Below are positions 15,996 through 24,721 of a stretch of 48,602 nt of DNA, in pieces. The position numbers and the translations under genes were made by a program. Each line of letters begins with the position of its first letter. The stretch's first letter is position 1. The notes beneath the pieces were generated by a model, which was not told the origin of the DNA, ran no database searches, and worked only from the letters and a program-made list of their open reading frames with translations. Source of the DNA: an uncultured Nitrospiraceae bacterium (GTDB taxonomy: Bacteria; Nitrospirota; Thermodesulfovibrionia; Thermodesulfovibrionales; Dissulfurispiraceae); NCBI GenBank assembly GCA_903822005.1, contig CAIJNL010000042.1, positions 1 through 48,602 on the forward strand. Direction: 5' to 3'.

Positions 15996-17373
15996 CGGAC
16001 CCTCTTCCGGACCATTCTTCCAGGCGGTGCAGAAACCAGGTGATCGCGAGCAGATCGGCCGCGCCGCCGGGGCTGACATTGTGATCAATGAACTGCCGGT
16101 CCAGTTCCACGGCCTTTGGACGTCCTTCTTCATTATACATCCCGCCTTCCAGCAGAAAGCTTTCAGCAAGCGGACGGACCCAGTCCAGCAATTTTTCGGG
16201 GCTGTGGCGGTTTATAACAGTGGTATCTTCGACCATCGTCATCAGCACAAACAATGTCTGCAACAGAGAGTCATTTACCGAAAGCCCGCTCTTCAGGGCA
16301 TCCCGAAGTGAGGGCAGGGCACTGTTTTTAACAGCGGGCAGACCGTCCTCCATTTCACCGCGAATGCCCCGGATGCCGTGCGAGCGAAAGAGCCTTTCAC
16401 CCGCGGTCAGCTTGCGGCCGCATGATTCCGGGAGGCGATTGAGTTCACGCTCAACAATGCCGCCCGTCATTTGTGAGGCTGCCTGGAGAACTGATGTTGC
16501 TGTAACTTTCTGATTACGGGCGTTCAGCCATCCTGTTGCGGCAACAATCACGCCCAAAGAGAAGAGCAGCCCTTTTTGGGTATTAACCCCGCCGGTTGCA
16601 TCCAGCATGGCCGACTCACCTTCAAGCCCGATAAGGCGCAAAACCGGCAGAAGTTCGGGCAGGCCTCCCTGATGCTGAATGCCCGCTTCACAGCAGCGGG
16701 CCATGGTCAGGCTTAATGCGGCTGAACTGGACATAAAAGAAAAAAAGTCCATATCACGGTGCGCGCCTGAATTTATCCTGTCCACCAGTCCGGGAGAGGG
16801 AGTACAGGCGATCTCATAGAGCATGGCTTCAACAGCAAGGAAGCCGGTTTGTTCAGCAAACGGACTGATCTTGCGGGTCTGGAATGCGAGGAATTGACGG
16901 AGCAAACCCTGCACTGCGGCCATGATTTCTTCCGCGCCATGTTTCCTTTCACGCATGCATACAGCAGCAGGAAGCTCACACAGCAGGCAGGAGCGGTATG
17001 ACCCGCTTGTCTGGCGTGAAAGCTGCCTGCCTTCAGCATCAAATACATCTATGTCGAGAAGTCTCGAAAAAGCATGCTCATCCTCAAGGCTTACAGCAAT
17101 CTGCTTAACCGCTGAGGCCCCGGACCGCACTGCCAATATTGCCTCCGGTCCGGTCGGCAGATTTACGCGCTCCATTGCGGCAATTTCGAGTCTCGCCTGC
17201 ATGGCCGAAATAGCATAGTCGCATAACTGGCGCAGCACAGGTCCGTCTTTCTCGGGTCCGGGAATATTCAGGGTGATGCTCGCAATAGCAGTACCGTACT
17301 CAGACAGCATGCGTTTCTGGCGTTTCTGCCGCTCTTCCTTCGCTGCCAGGATTTGCTCCAATGTAACAGGCAT
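15988..17373 (-). CDS. citXG: CitX-CitG fusion: prosthetic-group synthesis and transfer for citrate lyase
   Basis: 461 residues. The N-terminal CitX domain (about 1-165; MLSEYGTAIASITLNIPGPEK, SGSYRSCLLCELPAAVCMR) transfers phosphoribosyl-dephospho-CoA to CitD. The C-terminal CitG domain (about 175-450; EAMLYEIACTPSPGLVDRIN, GGVNTQKGLLFSLG, SHGIRGIRGEMEDGLPAV) makes the 2'-(5''-triphosphoribosyl)-3'-dephospho-CoA precursor from ATP and dephospho-CoA. Fused CitXG is known in several bacteria. The ATG has GGAGG upstream. It is transcribed opposite to, and separately from, citDEFC. Both domains look complete. Confidence 0.92.
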   Translation of the reverse strand: MPVTLEQILAAKEERQKRQKRMLSEYGTAIASITLNIPGPEKDGPVLRQLCDYAISAMQARLEIAAMERVNLPTGPEAILAVRSGASAVKQIAVSLEDEHAFSRLLDIDVFDAEGRQLSRQTSGSYRSCLLCELPAAVCMRERKHGAEEIMAAVQGLLRQFLAFQTRKISPFAEQTGFLAVEAMLYEIACTPSPGLVDRINSGAHRDMDFFSFMSSSAALSLTMARCCEAGIQHQGGLPELLPVLRLIGLEGESAMLDATGGVNTQKGLLFSLGVIVAATGWLNARNQKVTATSVLQAASQMTGGIVERELNRLPESCGRKLTAGERLFRSHGIRGIRGEMEDGLPAVKNSALPSLRDALKSGLSVNDSLLQTLFVLMTMVEDTTVINRHSPEKLLDWVRPLAESFLLEGGMYNEEGRPKAVELDRQFIDHNVSPGGAADLLAITWFLHRLEEWSGRGSEK

Positions 17374-17571
17374 TCAATATCCTCCGAAACTGCGTTTCAA
17401 TCTGCGATGCTTATTGTAAAAGCCAGGCATTCATAAACTGACCTGCCTGATTATACTAAATAATGTCAGCCAGGGTCGCTTTTCGGCAAACCGCAAAAAT
17501 GGCTGCTACCCCTATGCTATTATAATTCTCGTGGGGTTAATCACCCCGTTCGACTGAGAGGAGATTACAAT
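17374..17571. promoter_or_regulatory. Divergent citXG/prpF-like promoter region
   Basis: 198 bp. TATAAT at 17521-17526 is a -10 candidate for the plus-strand gene, without a good -35. GGGGTTAATCACCCC (17533-17547), an interrupted dyad, lies where transcription would start. ATGCTTATTGT (17407-17417) repeats the 3' part of the sigma-54 element at 6130-6140. Confidence 0.4.
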
Positions 17572-18732
17572 ATGGCACTATTAAGAATTCCGGCTGTTTA
17601 TATGCGCGGCGGCACCAGCAAGGGAGTTTTCTTCAGGGCCGACGCACTGCCCGCTGACCCGCTTGTAAGGGACTGCATACTTCTGCGCGTGACCGGCAGT
17701 CCTGATCCCTATGGAAAACAGATCGACGGCATGGGCGGCGCGACCTCAAGCACCAGCAAGGTCGTGCTGATATCGAAGTCCGCAAGGCCCGACTGCGATG
17801 TGGATTATCTTTTCGGTGCGGTTTCTATTGAAGCACCAGTCATAGACTGGTCGGGCAATTGCGGCAACCTCACCTCAGCGGTAGGGCCTTTTGCGATCAG
17901 CGAAGGTCTGGTCAATGCCCCTCGGGACGGGATTGCAGCGGTGCGCATCTGGCAGGTCAATATCGGCAAGCGCATAATTGCCCATGTGCCTATGAGCAAC
18001 GGCGCGGTGCAGGAAGAGGGCGATTTTGAGCTGGATGGCGTGACATTCCCTTCTGCCGAGATAAAGATTGAGTTTCTTGATCCGGGCGGTACGGAAGACG
18101 ATTCCGATGGAGGCTCAATGTTCCCGACAGGCCGCGTGATCGACCTTCTGGATGTGCCCGGCGCGGGGAAGTTTGAGGTTACGCTTATCAATGCCGGCAA
18201 CCCGACAATCTTCATGTCCGCGGAAGCCCTAGGACTGAAAGGCACAGAACTCCAGGGCGATGTCAACAATAATCCTGAACTGCTTGCGCGTCTTGAGTCG
18301 ATAAGGGCCTATGGCGCTGTTGCTATGGGTCTGGCTGCGAGCGCCGCAGATGCAACGCAGAAGCGCCCGCATACTCCAAAGCTGGCCTTTGTCTCTGCAC
18401 CGATGGAATACATCTCGTCCAGCGGTAAAAAGGTCGCAAAAGAGAGCATTGACCTTACAGCGCGCATAATGTCCATGGGCAAGCTTCATCACGCCATGAC
18501 CGGCACCGGCGCGGTAGCGATTGCGGTTGCTGCCGCAATACCCGGAACCATTGTGCAGCGCATAGTTGCAGGCCGAACAGGCGGCGGACAGGTACGCTTC
18601 GGACATCCTTCAGGCACGCTTGCTGTCGGGGCGGAAGCTTCTCAGCAGAACGGAGACTGGATAGTGACAAAGGCCATAATGAGCCGCAGTGCGAGAAAGT
18701 TAATGGAGGGGTGGGTAACCATTCCGGGATAA
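17572..18732 (+). CDS. PrpF-family isomerase (2-methylaconitate/aconitate isomerase-like)
   Basis: 386 residues, the usual PrpF length. N-terminal PAVYMRGGTSKGVFFRADAL, GMGGATSSTSKVVLI and DWSGNCGNLTSAVGPFAI are characteristic of this double diaminopimelate-epimerase-like fold. Known members move a double bond in unsaturated tricarboxylic acids (2-methylaconitate cis-trans, 3-methylitaconate, aconitate) through proton transfer by a lysine or cysteine pair. GAGAGGAG precedes ATG 17572. There is no 2-methylcitrate synthase or AcnD in the window; the neighbours are citrate lyase genes and trans-aconitate methyltransferase, so an aconitate substrate is the better inference. Confidence 0.85.
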   Translation: MALLRIPAVYMRGGTSKGVFFRADALPADPLVRDCILLRVTGSPDPYGKQIDGMGGATSSTSKVVLISKSARPDCDVDYLFGAVSIEAPVIDWSGNCGNLTSAVGPFAISEGLVNAPRDGIAAVRIWQVNIGKRIIAHVPMSNGAVQEEGDFELDGVTFPSAEIKIEFLDPGGTEDDSDGGSMFPTGRVIDLLDVPGAGKFEVTLINAGNPTIFMSAEALGLKGTELQGDVNNNPELLARLESIRAYGAVAMGLAASAADATQKRPHTPKLAFVSAPMEYISSSGKKVAKESIDLTARIMSMGKLHHAMTGTGAVAIAVAAAIPGTIVQRIVAGRTGGGQVRFGHPSGTLAVGAEASQQNGDWIVTKAIMSRSARKLMEGWVTIPG

Positions 18733-18767
18733 ATACAGATTACGGCATCGCGTGAGGAGACAGAAAT

Positions 18768-19541
18768 ATGAGTGACTGGAACCCGCAGCAATACCTTAAG
18801 TTCGAAAAAGAGAGGACGCAGCCCTCAATCGATCTCGTGGCGAAGATATCCATCGAAGGCCCGCGGACTATTATCGACATAGGATGCGGACCGGGCAACA
18901 GCACCCAGATCCTGCATCAGAGGTGGCCTCTCGCTGACATCATAGGTATTGACAATTCCCGGACGATGATAGAAAAAGCGCGGGCGGATTATCCTCATCA
19001 GCAATGGGAAATCAGGGACGCCGCCTGTGTTGTTCCGGGACAGACGTATGATATCGTTTTTTCGAGTGCGACACTGCAATGGGTGCCGGACCACGATGTC
19101 CTGATACCACGGTTGTATGAAATGGTAAATGACAAAGGCGTACTGGCCGTTCAGATACCGGCCAATATCGAATCCCCTTTTTTCAAGATAATGTTAAAGG
19201 TGGGCGGAAACGCCAGGTGGGGCGCATACACGAAGGGCTGTGAAAAGCTGCTGACTTACCACCCTGCTGAATATTATTACAATAAGCTCAGTTCGTTAAC
19301 GCAGGACATAGATTTGTGGAAAACCTCATATTTCCATGCCATGAGGTCTCACAAAGACCTGACGGCCTGGCACAAGAGCACCGGCATGAGGCCCTTTCTC
19401 GAAAAATTGCCGGATGACAAAGCGAGGGAAGAATTCGAAAATGAAATAGTGGATGAGTGCAGGGCAGCCTATCCGGTGCAGAGTGACGGTAATATCCTCT
19501 ATATCTTTGAGAGGCTGTTTTTCATAGCGGGGAAAAAATAA
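18768..19541 (+). CDS. tam: Trans-aconitate 2-methyltransferase
   Basis: 257 residues, matching Tam. MSDWNPQQYLKFEKERTQPS at the N-terminus, the SAM-binding TIIDIGCGPGNSTQIL (about 34-49), IDNSRTMIEKARADYP, and SATLQWVPDH are all close to the E. coli enzyme. Tam methyl-esterifies trans-aconitate, a side product of cis-aconitate that inhibits aconitase. It starts 35 bp after the PrpF-like gene with TGAGGAG upstream of the ATG, so the two are probably one operon dealing with aconitate isomers. Confidence 0.92.
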   Translation: MSDWNPQQYLKFEKERTQPSIDLVAKISIEGPRTIIDIGCGPGNSTQILHQRWPLADIIGIDNSRTMIEKARADYPHQQWEIRDAACVVPGQTYDIVFSSATLQWVPDHDVLIPRLYEMVNDKGVLAVQIPANIESPFFKIMLKVGGNARWGAYTKGCEKLLTYHPAEYYYNKLSSLTQDIDLWKTSYFHAMRSHKDLTAWHKSTGMRPFLEKLPDDKAREEFENEIVDECRAAYPVQSDGNILYIFERLFFIAGKK

Positions 19542-19584
19542 ATAGCGCGAAACGAACAGATGAATATGCGGGGCATTCCTGTTA

Positions 19585-19803
19585 TCAGTTCTGCGATGTG
19601 GTGAAACCGATCAGGCGCCGTTCAGGACCGTCATAACAGTCTTTTGCGTATATCTTGCGTACAGGATCTGTCCCGACAGTTACCCATTTCTTTTCTGATT
19701 CGCGGTAAAACAGCTTGATTCTTTTGCATTCGATGCCGACTTGCAGGATATAAACCGGAATAGTATCGCAGATGTTATCGTTGTAAACCACTCTTATGGC
19801 CAT
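19585..19803 (-). CDS. GSU3473-like small protein
   Basis: 72 residues from the ATG at 19801-19803, with ACAGGAGAT as ribosome site. A longer reading of the same frame to 20385 lacks a ribosome site and a protein-like composition. The VVYNDNICDTIPVYILQ start, KKWVTVGTDPVRK core and YDGPERR end resemble small GSU3473-type proteins that I know from Geobacter-like genomes. Function unknown. Convergent with tam. Confidence 0.65.
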   Translation of the reverse strand: MAIRVVYNDNICDTIPVYILQVGIECKRIKLFYRESEKKWVTVGTDPVRKIYAKDCYDGPERRLIGFTTSQN

Positions 19804-20284
19804 AATAATATCTCCTGTAAGAAAATATTGTAATAAGAATAGCACTCCCGATTGATTATTGCAAGGGGCCATACTGAAATTGCGGGACAAAAAGACCTGA
19901 TTCCGTACAGCCTGCTTGTGACAGATGTCACGAGGACTGCAAATACAGCATTTTCCATCTATACAGGCAGTATAAATTCCATGATAATATAGTATGGAAA
20001 TTAATTTCGGAATATTTAAACTGTTTCCAGCCGGGCAGTATTCTTCTGGTGCCAGGCGTGACAGTCTCATGATCTCATCAGGGTGCGGGCTGGTCGCAAA
20101 GAGCGTAAGACCTGCACCGATGAGCTGGAAATGGATTTTCATGACCGGCGCCGGAGTATCGGCAGCCTGTCTCTGCCTTCTCTTCATCTGCTGAATGCAT
20201 CGTAGTACTTGCTGTCGGCTATTGACCGTCTTTTGCAATTCCTTTAGACTATATACATAAAAGCCCGGGGAGGCGCGAGAAGGC
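19804..20284. other. 481-bp gap before the DUF748 gene
   Basis: No convincing gene. TTCCAT (19977-19982) and ATGGAA (19993-19998) form a small dyad; other ORFs lack ribosome sites. A promoter for the next gene lies at its right end. Confidence 0.5.
20222..20250 (+). promoter_or_regulatory. Sigma-70 promoter candidate for the DUF748 gene
   Basis: TTGACC (20222-20227) and TAGACT (20245-20250) are 17 bp apart, 35 bp before the start codon at 20285. Confidence 0.45.
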
Positions 20285-23272
20285 ATGATCAGGGACAATC
20301 TCAAGGCAACGGGCCGGAAGGTCATGCGGTTCTGCAAGACCCGCAAGGCCAGGATTACCGGTTTCGTTATTCTGCTTTTCTTCATAGTGTTTTCTATAAC
20401 CGGTTTCTTCGTACTGCCGCCCTATGTCAAGAAGATCACTGTAGAAAAACTGAGCGAACAGCTGGGCAGGCAGGTGAATCTGAGTTCCGTAATGCTCAAT
20501 CCTTACGCCCTCTCTGTGACCCTGAAAGGCTTTGAGATCAAGGAAGCCGACGGCAGGACCAACTTCGTTTCTGTAGACAGGCTTTATCTGAACCTTGAAA
20601 TGATGTCCATAGTCCGCGGGGGGCCTGTGTTCAGCGAAGTCAGGATCGAGGGGCTTTATCTCGGCATTGTGCGCACCGGGGCGAATACCTATAACTTTAC
20701 AGACATAGTCGAAAAAATGCAGTCCGCAAAGGCGGCTGGTATTGAAGAAAAACCTTCCACGCCGATGAAGTTTTCTGTCAGCAATATACGCATATTGGAC
20801 AGCAAGATAGATTTTGATGACCGTCCCGTGTCTACCCGGCATACGATCTCGCAGATAAACCTTACCATACCGTTTATTTCCAACCTGCCGTCTTATGTCG
20901 AGTCTTTCGTGCAGCCTTCGCTCAGCGCCACCATTAACGGCACGCCGTTCAACTTCAAGGGCGGCTCCAAGGTCTTTGCGGACTCGCGCGAGACCTCGTT
21001 TGATATCCTGCTGCGCGACATAGACATCCCGTATTATCTGGGATACGCGCCCACTAAACTGAACCTGAAAGTCCCTTCCGGCAAGTTCGACATAGACATG
21101 AAGCTCTCTTATCGCCAGTTCAACGACCGCAAGCCCCTGATCAGCCTGACCGGCGAGGCACGACTGAAGGACTTTATGGCCAAACTGAGATCGGCCAAAG
21201 ATGATTTCATCAGGATACCGGATGCCCGTGTCAATGACATTGCCTTTGACATGGAGGCCAACAGGATAGAGATTGCCTCAGTCTCGACGGGAAAAGGCTG
21301 GATAGGAGCTGTGCGCTCGAAGAATGGCGTTATCAATCTCGCATCCATAATGTTATCAGGCCCGGCGCCGGCGGCTATAGGTGCAAAGCCAAGGCGCGCG
21401 GCTGCTGCAGACGATTCCGCAAGCATACTTCTGAAATCTCTCACAGTAACCGGTTATGCGGTGAAGATTACTGATGAAAGTCTGGCCGAGCCCTTTTCAC
21501 TTAATATCGACGAAATTACAATCAGGGGCAAGGACATCTCAACTGCAAAGGACGCGAAAAGCGATCTGGATGTATCCATGCGGGTCGAGAAGAGGGGGGA
21601 CGTTTCTTTAAAAGGGAAGGTGGCCATTAATCCGGTTGCTGCCGAGCTTGCTCTGGACATAAAAGCGCTTCCGCTGAAGCCGATGAATCCGTATCTGGAC
21701 GAAAAGGCCAGGGCCATATTGGCTGCCGGGGCATTAAACATCAAAGGCAATATTGTTGCCTCCATGCCGCAGGGGTCTGATCCAAAGGCTGCGTTTCGCG
21801 GCAAGATATGGGTAAATAAATTTTCGCTGCTGGACAAGGTAAATGCCGAAGACCTGCTGAAGTGGGAAACATTATATATAGGAGAGGCTGATATCCGTTA
21901 TGCTCCACTGTTCGTTCATATAAATGAGATAGCGCTTACGAATTTCTACTCTCGCATCGTAATAAATGCCGATCGGACCACGAACCTGCAGGAGGTATTC
22001 AGCACGGCGCCCGCGGGAGCGCAGACCGCTTCAGCTGCTCCTGAGGTCAAGGCAGCGGAGCAGCAGGCCAAACCAGGCAATATAAGGATCGACAAGGTAA
22101 CGCTGCTGGGCGGGACCATCAACTTTACCGATAAATTTATAAAGCCGCGCTTCAGCGGAAACCTGCTTGAGATCGGGGGGCGCATAACAGGCCTCACGTC
22201 GCAGGAAGGCACGCTGGCTGAAGTCGAACTGCGCGGCATGTACGAGCGTTACGCCCCGCTTGAGATTACCGGCAAGATAAACCCTCTGAGGGAAGACCGC
22301 TATATTGAGATCAAGGCGGCCTTCAAAGAGATGGACCTCACGACACTCACACCTTACGCAGGCCGCTACGCGGGCTATGTAATCGAAAAGGGCAAGCTTT
22401 CGTTTCAAATTGAGTACCTTATAGTCAGGAACAAACTCAGCGCAAAGAACAGTATATTCCTTGACCAGTTTACCCTGGGCGACAAGGTCGAGAGTGCTGA
22501 TGCTACCGGTCTGCCTGTCAAGCTCGGCATTGCCCTGCTAAAGGACAGAAAGGGCGAGATCAATCTCGATATTCCTGTCAGCGGGGACCTGGATGATCCT
22601 CAGTTCAGTCTTGGGGGCATCATATGGAAGGTGATAGTCAACCTCCTGGCAAAGGCAGCCACATCTCCGTTCGCGCTTCTCGGCGCGGTATTCGGCGGGG
22701 GCGAGCAGCTGAGCTATTCGGAGTTTGATTACGGTCTTGCAACGATCACGCCCGAGGTCCAGAAAAAACTCGACACTCTCATCAAGGCGCTTTCGGACCG
22801 GCCGGGGCTCAAGCTGGACATTGTTGGTCACGCAGACCCGGACAAGGACAGGGAGGGACTCAAACGCTATATAGTCATGCGCAAGGTCAAGGCCCAGAAG
22901 CTCAAAGAGCTTGCAAAAAAGGACAAGGCCACCACTCTGTCTCTCGATTCCGTGATTGTCACACCTGCGGAATATCCGGAATATCTGAAACGCGCATACA
23001 GCGAAGAGAAATTTCCGAAGCCGCGCAATATCCTCGGTATGGCAAAAGGTCTTCCGGTGCCCGAAATGGAGAAGCTGATGTATACCAACATGCCTGTGAC
23101 GGACGATGATCTCAGGCTGCTCGCAAAAGACCGCGGAATGGTGATTAAAGACTACCTGCTTAAATCAAAACAGATCGGGCAGGAGCGCATATTCCTGGTT
23201 GAGTCCAATCCGCTGATCATGGAAAAAAAGGAAGGCGTCAGGAACAGCCGCGTCGACTTCAGGCTTAAATAA
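20285..23272 (+). CDS. Large AsmA-like DUF748 protein
   Basis: 995 residues. One membrane helix near residues 24-46 (ITGFVILLFFIVFSITGFFV) anchors it in the inner membrane; the rest is periplasmic. Repeated beta-rich AsmA/DUF748 segments run to about residue 800 (KKITVEKLSEQLGRQVNLSS, IRILDSKIDFDDRPV, DVSMRVEKRGDVSLKGKVAI). A C-terminal OmpA-like piece (TPEVQKKLDTLIKALSDRPG, KLDIVGHADP) could touch peptidoglycan. AsmA-like proteins are thought to bridge the envelope for lipid transport or outer membrane homeostasis. GGGGAGG precedes ATG 20285. Single gene, probably monocistronic. Confidence 0.85.
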   Translation: MIRDNLKATGRKVMRFCKTRKARITGFVILLFFIVFSITGFFVLPPYVKKITVEKLSEQLGRQVNLSSVMLNPYALSVTLKGFEIKEADGRTNFVSVDRLYLNLEMMSIVRGGPVFSEVRIEGLYLGIVRTGANTYNFTDIVEKMQSAKAAGIEEKPSTPMKFSVSNIRILDSKIDFDDRPVSTRHTISQINLTIPFISNLPSYVESFVQPSLSATINGTPFNFKGGSKVFADSRETSFDILLRDIDIPYYLGYAPTKLNLKVPSGKFDIDMKLSYRQFNDRKPLISLTGEARLKDFMAKLRSAKDDFIRIPDARVNDIAFDMEANRIEIASVSTGKGWIGAVRSKNGVINLASIMLSGPAPAAIGAKPRRAAAADDSASILLKSLTVTGYAVKITDESLAEPFSLNIDEITIRGKDISTAKDAKSDLDVSMRVEKRGDVSLKGKVAINPVAAELALDIKALPLKPMNPYLDEKARAILAAGALNIKGNIVASMPQGSDPKAAFRGKIWVNKFSLLDKVNAEDLLKWETLYIGEADIRYAPLFVHINEIALTNFYSRIVINADRTTNLQEVFSTAPAGAQTASAAPEVKAAEQQAKPGNIRIDKVTLLGGTINFTDKFIKPRFSGNLLEIGGRITGLTSQEGTLAEVELRGMYERYAPLEITGKINPLREDRYIEIKAAFKEMDLTTLTPYAGRYAGYVIEKGKLSFQIEYLIVRNKLSAKNSIFLDQFTLGDKVESADATGLPVKLGIALLKDRKGEINLDIPVSGDLDDPQFSLGGIIWKVIVNLLAKAATSPFALLGAVFGGGEQLSYSEFDYGLATITPEVQKKLDTLIKALSDRPGLKLDIVGHADPDKDREGLKRYIVMRKVKAQKLKELAKKDKATTLSLDSVIVTPAEYPEYLKRAYSEEKFPKPRNILGMAKGLPVPEMEKLMYTNMPVTDDDLRLLAKDRGMVIKDYLLKSKQIGQERIFLVESNPLIMEKKEGVRNSRVDFRLK

Positions 23273-23385
23273 CCGCAGTACGTTCAGGCAGGACGGCATT
23301 ATCCGGTCCATACCTATTCCGTTGTGATTGCGCTTGCAGGTAATTCCGTGTATATTAAAGAAATAACAGCCAGGTGGAGGTTTTG

Positions 23386-23592
23386 ATGAGCAGTCAGTGT
23401 GAATCATGCAGACGCACAAACTGGATAGACAGTTCCGAGTCATGCCCAAAGTGCGCGGGCGGCTGTTTTGACATACAGACCCAAAGCCCCTGCAGGTTCT
23501 GCAAAGGCAAAGGGAGGATAGAAATCAGGGTGCCGTGCCCGGTCTGCAATGTCAAGGGAGACAAGCCCGACAAGCGCATTATTATCCGCTAG
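23386..23592 (+). CDS. Small zinc-ribbon protein (DnaJ-like CxxC knuckles)
   Basis: 68 residues from ATG 23386, preceded by GGTGGAGG. Four CxxC pairs (CESC, CPKC, CRFC, CPVC) with CKGKGR between the last two resemble the CxxCxGxG knuckles of the DnaJ zinc domain, so it probably binds two zinc ions. An earlier in-frame start at 23374 would lie on the ribosome site. No known partner; about 110 bp after the DUF748 gene. Confidence 0.7.
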   Translation: MSSQCESCRRTNWIDSSESCPKCAGGCFDIQTQSPCRFCKGKGRIEIRVPCPVCNVKGDKPDKRIIIR

Positions 23593-23614
23593 ATTGGCCT
23601 GCCGCAGCAGCTAT

Positions 23615-23643
23615 TCCACATATCAGCATCCCTGTGCTATAAT
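23615..23643 (+). promoter_or_regulatory. Promoter of tRNA-Pro
   Basis: Perfect TATAAT at 23638-23643 with extended -10 TGC directly before it and TCCACA (4 of 6 to TTGACA) 17 bp upstream. The tRNA starts 19 bp later. Confidence 0.65.
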
Positions 23644-23661
23644 ATTTAGCTTTTAACACAT

Positions 23662-23738
<77 letters not shown>

Positions 23739-23929
23739 TTCTTCCCTCAGAATAGTCTATGGGGGAACCATTAAGTCGTTACATTTTGCCCGTTTTCGAT
23801 TACCAGCTACAGGTTGTCTCCGTTGTTTTTTCCATCTCTTGATCTTGAATACTGTGAATGCAGCAAAAAATTAGATTTCATCGGCAATATTATTGAAGTG
23901 GCAGTAGCTTACATATTGGGGAGACGACT

Positions 23930-24075
23930 GGAACGCTTCTAGGGAGGGGCAGAAGGTCCACCCCGTTAGAGATCGAAACTGCGTCAGCACTAATAATCTC
24001 TAACGGGGTAAGCGGCTATGATGAGATAAGCCGGGTCGGCAAGGGGGAAAGACCTTTGTAGGCCCGGCTTTTTTT
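23930..24075 (+). ncRNA. Candidate structured RNA / attenuator upstream of the ORF6N gene
   Basis: A 13-bp perfect inverted repeat, CCCCGTTAGAGAT (23961-23973) with ATCTCTAACGGGG (23996-24008), closes a 22-nt loop. CTTCT (23936-23940) and AGAAG (23951-23955) form a small hairpin just before it, and GGGG at 23946-23949 could instead capture the CCCC of the long stem, an alternative fold. A terminator follows at once. No known RNA class was recognised. The 5' end is a guess. Confidence 0.45.
24028..24075 (+). terminator. Rho-independent terminator ending the structured region
   Basis: AAGCCGGG (24028-24035) pairs with CCCGGCTT (24063-24070); an inner GGTC/GACC pairing extends the stem, and seven T follow (24069-24075). 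It ends 48 nt before the ORF6N start codon, so transcription from upstream would have to pass it. Confidence 0.7.
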
Positions 24076-24123
24076 GTGGGCGTTTAAGGAGCTATTTTGG
24101 CATGTTTATGGAAAGGAGAACAG

Positions 24124-24645
24124 ATGAAAGCACTAGTTACGGTTGAGATTATAGAGCGTAAGATTTATCTGATACGCGGACAGAAAGTCATGCTCGATAG
24201 CGATCTTGCTGAAATGTATGATGTTCCTACAAAAGTACTGCTTCAGGCAGTTAAGCGCAATCCGAATCGTTTCCCTGACGACTTTATGATTCAGCTTAAT
24301 TATCAAGATCTTGCAGCTTTAAGGTCACAAATTGTGACCTTAAAGACAGGGCGTGGCGAGCATAGAAAGTATGAGCCCTATGTCTTTACTGAAAACGGGG
24401 TTGCCATGCTTTCCAGTGTGCTCAACAGTGAAAGGGCCATTGAGGTTAATATCCAGATTATGCGGACATTTACAAAGCTTCGCCAGATGATAGCGTCTCA
24501 TAAAGACCTTGCCGGAAAACTGGCTTCACTGGAAAAGAAATACGATGCCCAGTTCAGGGTAGTCTTCGACGCCATCCGCGAACTCATGGTTCCGATAACC
24601 CCGGAAAAGAAAAGGAAGATAGGATTTCGGAGAGAACATGACTGA
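24124..24645 (+). CDS. ORF6N-domain protein
   Basis: 173 residues from ATG 24124, with AAAGGAGAA as ribosome site. The ORF6N domain covers about residues 5-95 (IIERKIYLIRGQKVMLDSDLAEMYDV, RFPDDFMIQL, YVFTENGVAMLSSVL), followed by a helical tail. ORF6N domains occur in phage antirepressors and host-encoded relatives and are presumed to bind DNA. The SQIVT codons near 24328-24344 form a long DNA palindrome. It opens the accessory island after the tRNA and may be a phage or plasmid remnant. Confidence 0.85.
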   Translation: MKALVTVEIIERKIYLIRGQKVMLDSDLAEMYDVPTKVLLQAVKRNPNRFPDDFMIQLNYQDLAALRSQIVTLKTGRGEHRKYEPYVFTENGVAMLSSVLNSERAIEVNIQIMRTFTKLRQMIASHKDLAGKLASLEKKYDAQFRVVFDAIRELMVPITPEKKRKIGFRREHD

Positions 24646-24721
24646 TTTAATCGGAAATTATAAATGAAAGAATTGGTTTCGAGTGGTTATGTGGTTCAAC
24701 TAATGCTAAATGAAAGAAAAG

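Larger units (their letters stand above)
23739..24123 (+). other. 385-bp leader region between tRNA-Pro and the ORF6N gene
   Basis: No protein gene. The right half is highly structured and is listed separately as a possible RNA; the left half (to about 23930) is AT-rich and shows nothing I can name. Confidence 0.5.

Noticed and set aside
17572-18732. 2-methylcitrate cycle gene prpF
   Set aside because: No prpB, prpC or acnD nearby; context is citrate lyase and Tam, so the propionate role is not supported.
19585-20385. 266-residue reading of the GSU3473-like frame
   Set aside because: Only the last 72 codons follow a ribosome site and resemble a protein family; the rest has random composition and overlaps the DUF748 gene start.
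23961-24008. Integron attC-like site
   Set aside because: The arms contain GTTAGAG and CTCTAAC, but in the opposite order and with mismatches to the RYYYAAC/GTTRRRY consensus; no integrase is present.
24090-24110. Sigma-54 promoter (TTGGCATG) before the ORF6N gene
   Set aside because: The -12 GC is missing at the required spacing, and the stretch lies after a terminator and overlaps the start region.
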